A DNA stretch of 64,000 bases from Azospirillum brasilense (GTDB taxonomy: Bacteria > Pseudomonadota > Alphaproteobacteria > Azospirillales > Azospirillaceae). The notes beneath the pieces were generated by a model. That model did no database searches, was not told the origin of the DNA, and was given only the letters and a program-made list of their open reading frames with translations. Within the stretch, counting starts at the first letter, position 1. Each line of letters starts with the position of its first letter. The stretch is taken from contig NZ_CP012915.1 of assembly GCF_001315015.1 (NCBI RefSeq), positions 1-64,000 on the forward strand. The letters run 5' to 3'. Of this stretch, positions 60,719 to 64,000 are shown one piece after another. The position numbers and the translations under genes were made by a program.

Positions 60719-61483
60719 TCAGCCGTTGGTTGACGGGGCTTCGGTGAAGAAGGCGCGGTTCCAGACGGGGCTGATGAGGATTTCGTTGACGCAGACGTGG
60801 GGCGGCATTTCGGCCACGAAGCGGATGGTGCGGCCCAGGTCTTCAGGCTGGAGCAGGCGCGCCATCTCCTCCGCCGGGGGCGGGGAGGGGCGCTGGCCCA
60901 GCAGGTCGGTCGCCACCTCGCCGGGCATGACCACGCAGGAGCGCAGGCCGTTGCGCCATTCCTCCATGTTCAGGCTGTGGCTCAGCGTCACCAGCGCCTG
61001 CTTCGTCGCGTTGTAGCCGGGTCCGCCGAGGACGAGCGCGTGCCGCCCGACCCAGGAGGACACGATGATGACGGTGCCGGATCGGCGCTCCCGCATGGTG
61101 GGAAGCACCGCCTGGATGGCGTGCATGGTGCCGTTGAGGTTGACGTCGACCAGCCGCCGCCAGTCCTCCGCCCCGAGGTCGCGGAAGCTGCGGTTGGGCA
61201 GGTTCATCCCGGCGCTGGCGACCAGCGTGTCGATTCGCCCGTGGCGGTCGAGGATCGCCGCCGCCACGCGCCGCACCGCCGTCTCGTCGGCCACGTCGAG
61301 GACCGCGGTCTCGGCCCTGCCGCCGTCCTCGCGGATGGCGTCCGCCACGCGGTCGAGCGCGTCCTCGCGCCGTCCGGACAGGACGACGGTGGCGCCGCCC
61401 TGCGCCAGCGCCCGCGCGCCGGCCTCCCCGATTCCGCTGCCGCCGCCGGTGATCCAGGCGACGCTGTCCGCAAGAACGCTCAT
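60719..61483 (-). CDS. Short-chain dehydrogenase/reductase
   Basis: The 254-residue NAD(P)-dependent enzyme has the classical SDR features: WITGGGSGIGEAGARALA, VLDVADE, LVASAGMNLPN, the catalytic Ser in IIVSSWVGRHA and the YNATK catalytic Tyr/Lys motif. It is the first gene of the catabolic operon and faces the divergent regulator gene. It likely oxidises an alcohol group of the substrate; which one is unknown. Confidence 0.9.
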   Translation of the reverse strand: MSVLADSVAWITGGGSGIGEAGARALAQGGATVVLSGRREDALDRVADAIREDGGRAETAVLDVADETAVRRVAAAILDRHGRIDTLVASAGMNLPNRSFRDLGAEDWRRLVDVNLNGTMHAIQAVLPTMRERRSGTVIIVSSWVGRHALVLGGPGYNATKQALVTLSHSLNMEEWRNGLRSCVVMPGEVATDLLGQRPSPPPAEEMARLLQPEDLGRTIRFVAEMPPHVCVNEILISPVWNRAFFTEAPSTNG

Positions 61484-61591
61484 GTCTTGCCTGCTTCGTT
61501 GCTTGTCTTTGTTGCCCGCCATGCGGCCATCGGGCCGCAGCGGTGTTCCTCCCCAGGTCGCTCGGATCGTCCGCCTTCGCGTCCGTTTCGA

Positions 61592-61685
61592 GTGACCGCT
61601 AACGTGACCGGTAACATGATTGGTTGGGGCAATCAAGCGTCTTTGGTGAGCGATAACGTTAGCGTTCGCGTGACCGCTAACATGA
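61592..61685. promoter_or_regulatory. Cluster of GntR/LacI-type operator-like sites in the divergent promoter region
   Basis: GTGACCGSTAACRTGA occurs three times: 61592-61607, 61604-61619 and 61670-61685. A fourth related symmetry, GCGATAACGTTAGCG, is centred at 61657. The second site is close to the palindrome TGTTACCGGTAACA known for gluconate-type LacI-family repressors. The sites fill the 329-bp gap (61484-61812) between the SDR and regulator genes, so the encoded regulator probably controls both directions. Confidence 0.7.
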
Positions 61686-61812
61686 AATGCGCTATGGATT
61701 GTGGAAGCGGTGCCGCACCCGGCTTGCAACGGCGGGCGCGGCCATGCACAAGAAGGCGGCCGACTGGTGCCCGGAGGCGGGCCGGCGGAGGCAGGATAAG
61801 AGGTCATCCCAG

Positions 61813-62874
61813 GTGTCGGACGAAGGACAGCTTTCGCTCAGGAAGGCGGAGTCACGGCGGCGCTCCGCGACCCGCGCGGTGACGATGGCCGATGTGGCTC
61901 AGGCCGCCGGGGTCTCCACGCAGACGGTCTCGCGCGCGCTCCGCGATCCGCGCAGCGTCGGTCCGGACACGCTCGCCCGCATCGAGGAGGCGGTCCGCGA
62001 AACCCGCTACGTGCAGAATCTGGCGGCGAGTCACCTCGCCTCCAACCGCAGCATGACGGTGGCGGCGATCATCCCGACCATCTCCGCCTCGATCTTCGCG
62101 GAAACCATCCAGGGCCTGACCGACGTCCTGCTGCCGGAGGGCTATCAGGTCTTTCTCGGCCACACCGACTACATGGCGGGGCGCGAGGAATCGCTGGTCC
62201 GCAGCTTCAGCGGGCGGCGCCCCGACGGCTTCTTCATCATCGGCACCCGCCACACCCAGGAAACCACCGCCCTGCTGAAGCGCACGGGGGTTCCGGTGGT
62301 CGAAAGCTGGAGCTGGACGAACCGTCCCGTCGACATGCTGGTCGGCTTCTCCAACCACGCCGCCCTGATGAGCGTGGTCGACCATCTGGTGGGGCGCGGC
62401 TATCGCCGGCTGGCCTTCACGGGCGTCATAAAGCCGGGTGACCACCGCGCCAAGGAGCGTCTGAAGGGCTTCCAGGACGCTCATGAACGTCATTTTCCGG
62501 GCGTGACGCCGCGTGTCGTCACGGTCGCCAGCGGGCCGATGGTGATGGCGACCGGCGTGGAACTGCTGAAGCTGGTCCGGGAGCAGCATCCCGACACCGA
62601 CGCGCTGGTGTTCGTCAGCGACGTGCTGGCCTCCGGCGCCCTGCTGGCCTGCAGCGGCCTGGGGATCTCGGTGCCGAAGGATCTGGCGATCACCGGGTTC
62701 GGCAATTACGACATCGCCGGGCAGCTGACGCCGGGCCTGACCACCATCGCCATCGCCAGCCGCAAGATCGGTATGGAATCCGCCAACCTCCTGTTGCGGC
62801 GGATGCAGGGCGGCGAGGTGGAGAACCGCACCCAGGACGTGGGGTTCGAACTGCTGGTGCGGGGCAGCGCCTGA
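61813..62874 (+). CDS. LacI-family transcriptional regulator, GntR-like
   Basis: The 353-residue protein has a LacI helix-turn-helix (MADVAQAAGVSTQTVSRALR) and a hinge (AASHLASNRS). The sugar-binding domain closely follows the gluconate repressor pattern: ISASIFAETIQGLTDVL, EGYQVFLGHTDY, GVPVVESW and GFGNYDIAGQLTPGLTTI. The start is uncertain: GTG at 61813 is chosen, ATG at 61744 or an even later start are possible. It is divergent from the catabolic operon and likely represses it until a sugar acid binds. Confidence 0.85.
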   Translation: MSDEGQLSLRKAESRRRSATRAVTMADVAQAAGVSTQTVSRALRDPRSVGPDTLARIEEAVRETRYVQNLAASHLASNRSMTVAAIIPTISASIFAETIQGLTDVLLPEGYQVFLGHTDYMAGREESLVRSFSGRRPDGFFIIGTRHTQETTALLKRTGVPVVESWSWTNRPVDMLVGFSNHAALMSVVDHLVGRGYRRLAFTGVIKPGDHRAKERLKGFQDAHERHFPGVTPRVVTVASGPMVMATGVELLKLVREQHPDTDALVFVSDVLASGALLACSGLGISVPKDLAITGFGNYDIAGQLTPGLTTIAIASRKIGMESANLLLRRMQGGEVENRTQDVGFELLVRGSA

Positions 62875-62911
62875 GCCTGCCGGCTTGATGCCAAACCCTC
62901 TCCCGCCTTTC

Positions 62912-62929
62912 GCGCCCGCTTGCGGGCGC
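62912..62929 (+). terminator. Short perfect hairpin after the regulator gene
   Basis: GCGCCCGC-TT-GCGGGCGC is an 8-bp stem with a 2-base loop, 37 bases past the regulator stop. No U tract follows. It is preceded by AAACCCTCTCCCGCC, which resembles the outer arm of the interspersed palindrome, so it may be a decayed fragment of one. Confidence 0.4.
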
Positions 62930-63035
62930 TGACGTTGCCTGTGGAATTCCCCTAGAGAAACCGCGGACATAAAGACGCAAACGATCACCGGAACGGTGAC
63001 GTTGCCCCCTTGCGCGAACCGTCGCCTGATGCTTA

Positions 63036-63050
63036 GAATGAAAATCATTC
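63036..63050. promoter_or_regulatory. Fur-box-like palindrome
   Basis: GAATGA-AAA-TCATTC is a perfect palindrome that contains the core AATGAnAATCATT of the classical iron-box consensus. It lies 105 bp before the TonB-dependent receptor start in an otherwise empty gap (62930-63154). Iron-dependent repression by Fur or a related regulator is likely. Confidence 0.65.
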
Positions 63051-63154
63051 GCATTCAGCCGATCAGCGCAGATGTTCGACGTTTTTGAAACGGACAGGGT
63101 GCCGGTCGCTAACGCTGCGCCACATATACACCTTTTGGTAGAGGAACCTGCTCA

Positions 63155-64000
63155 ATGTCTCAATCTTGCGGCAAGGACGCTCTGCGCCTGACCGTCCGCC
63201 GCCGCGGCGCCGCGCATGACGTCTTCGCACCGGGTTTGCGCCCGGTGGCCGTGGCCGTTTGCTTTGCCAGCGCCGTCCTTGCGGGCGGCCTTCCCTTTGC
63301 TCCGGCCGCACAAGCCCAGACGGCGGCGGCCCGCACGGTCGATGCCAACGTCCCGCCGGGCCCGCTGGACGCCGCGCTGCGCAGCTTCGCCGCCCAGGCC
63401 GGGGTGAGCGTCGCCGTGGACCCGGCGCAGGTTCGGGGCAAGACCTCCCAGGGGCTGCGCGGAACGACGACGGTCGAGGACGGCTTCCGCCGCCTGCTGG
63501 ACGGCAGCGGGTATCAGATCGCGGGCACCTCTGCGGGCTACAGCCTCGTCGCGCAAGGGTCTGGACCGGTCGTGAACGCTCCGGCCGGGGCGACGGTTCT
63601 GCCCTCCGTCCAGGTGACGGCCAACGCCGGCGCGCTGCCGGGCGAGCCGCCGCCGCCCTACGCCGGCGGTCAGGTGGCGCGCGGCGGCTCGCTGGGCCTG
63701 CTGGGCACCAGGAACACGTTGGACACCCCGTTCAGCACGACCAACTACACCTCCGAGCTGATCGAGAACCAGCAGGCGCGCACGGCGGCGGACACGCTGG
63801 TCAACGATTCGTCGGTGCGCACGACCACCGGCGGCAACGGCTTCGACGACACGTTCCAGATCCGCGGCTTCGCCGTTCCGTCCGGCGACGTCGGCTTCAA
63901 CGGCATGTACGGGCTGGTGTCCTCCAACCGCGTGCCCTCGCAGATCATCGAGCGGATCGAGCTGCTGAAGGGGCCGGGCGCGCTGATGAACGGCATCGCC
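63155..64000 (+). CDS. TonB-dependent siderophore receptor with N-terminal signalling domain (partial)
   Basis: The 282 residues present begin at ATG 63155 (GAGGAA eight bases upstream) and run off the window. A long signal peptide ends near PAAQAQ. A secretin/TonB short N-terminal (STN) domain follows at about 62-125 (VPPGPLDAALRSFAAQAGVS, GLRGTTTVEDGFRRLLDGSG). The plug domain begins near 185 (FSTTNYTSELIENQQ, FQIRGFAVPSGDVG, IERIELLKGPGALMNG). An STN domain indicates a transducer that also signals to an anti-sigma factor, as in FecA or FpvA. The Fur-like site upstream fits siderophore uptake. Confidence 0.9.
   Translation, partial: MSQSCGKDALRLTVRRRGAAHDVFAPGLRPVAVAVCFASAVLAGGLPFAPAAQAQTAAARTVDANVPPGPLDAALRSFAAQAGVSVAVDPAQVRGKTSQGLRGTTTVEDGFRRLLDGSGYQIAGTSAGYSLVAQGSGPVVNAPAGATVLPSVQVTANAGALPGEPPPPYAGGQVARGGSLGLLGTRNTLDTPFSTTNYTSELIENQQARTAADTLVNDSSVRTTTGGNGFDDTFQIRGFAVPSGDVGFNGMYGLVSSNRVPSQIIERIELLKGPGALMNGIA

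Noticed and set aside
62888-62911. A fourth copy of the interspersed palindrome
   Set aside because: Only an ACCCTCTCCC-type fragment is recognisable; inner arms and the opposite end are missing.

Overview
The window comes from a very G+C-rich alphaproteobacterium, most likely Azospirillum or a close Rhodospirillales relative. This is inferred from base composition, the fused MrpAB antiporter subunit, the aldonate-type catabolic operon with a ketoglutarate-semialdehyde dehydrogenase, and the CheD/CheW/CheR genes. I saw no rRNA, tRNA, CRISPR array or insertion sequence.

Layout. 1-12.4 kb is housekeeping: a frame-disrupted cheR end, cheW, panD, two small low-complexity proteins, a minus-strand group (endonuclease/phosphatase fold, methyltransferase, cheD, D-Ala-D-Ala carboxypeptidase), an FHA protein, a phosphopantetheinyl transferase, purC, a 2-hydroxyacid dehydrogenase and ptsN. 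12.5-18.65 kb is a complete Mrp/Pha Na+/H+ antiporter operon (AB fused, then C, D, E, F, G). 18.7-20.4 kb holds a VOC protein and a porin.

20.5-49.7 kb is one long minus-strand block and the most unusual part. From upstream to downstream it contains: (i) a 2434-residue repetitive secreted protein; (ii) a type I secretion trio (TolC, ABC, HlyD); (iii) a five-gene envelope module made of a 1028-residue fusion of a periplasmic binding domain, a beta-sandwich and an MscS channel, two lipoproteins (one TssJ-like), a TssL/DotU protein and a TssM/IcmF protein that has lost its Walker A motif; (iv) a nine-gene operon with a DUF697 protein, a 56-residue membrane protein, a periplasmic binding protein, two cyclic-peptide-type ABC half-transporters either side of an SPFH protein, a thioester-reductase-like enzyme, a SET protein and an acetyltransferase-like protein. 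No type VI sheath, tube or spike gene is present, so the TssJ/L/M-like genes probably serve another envelope complex. This is the best candidate for an undescribed system.

50.0-61.5 kb is a ten-gene minus-strand catabolic operon: SDR, CaiB-type CoA-transferase, a signal-less solute-binding-like protein, enoyl-CoA hydratase, FAH-family enzyme, ketoglutarate-semialdehyde dehydrogenase and a sugar-type ABC importer. It faces a divergent GntR-like LacI-family regulator across an intergenic region with repeated operator-like sites. The window ends inside a TonB-dependent siderophore receptor preceded by a Fur-box-like palindrome.

A palindromic element of about 125 bp occurs three times (20.5, 37.7 and 53.2 kb). 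One copy supplies the last 34 codons and the stop of a gene.
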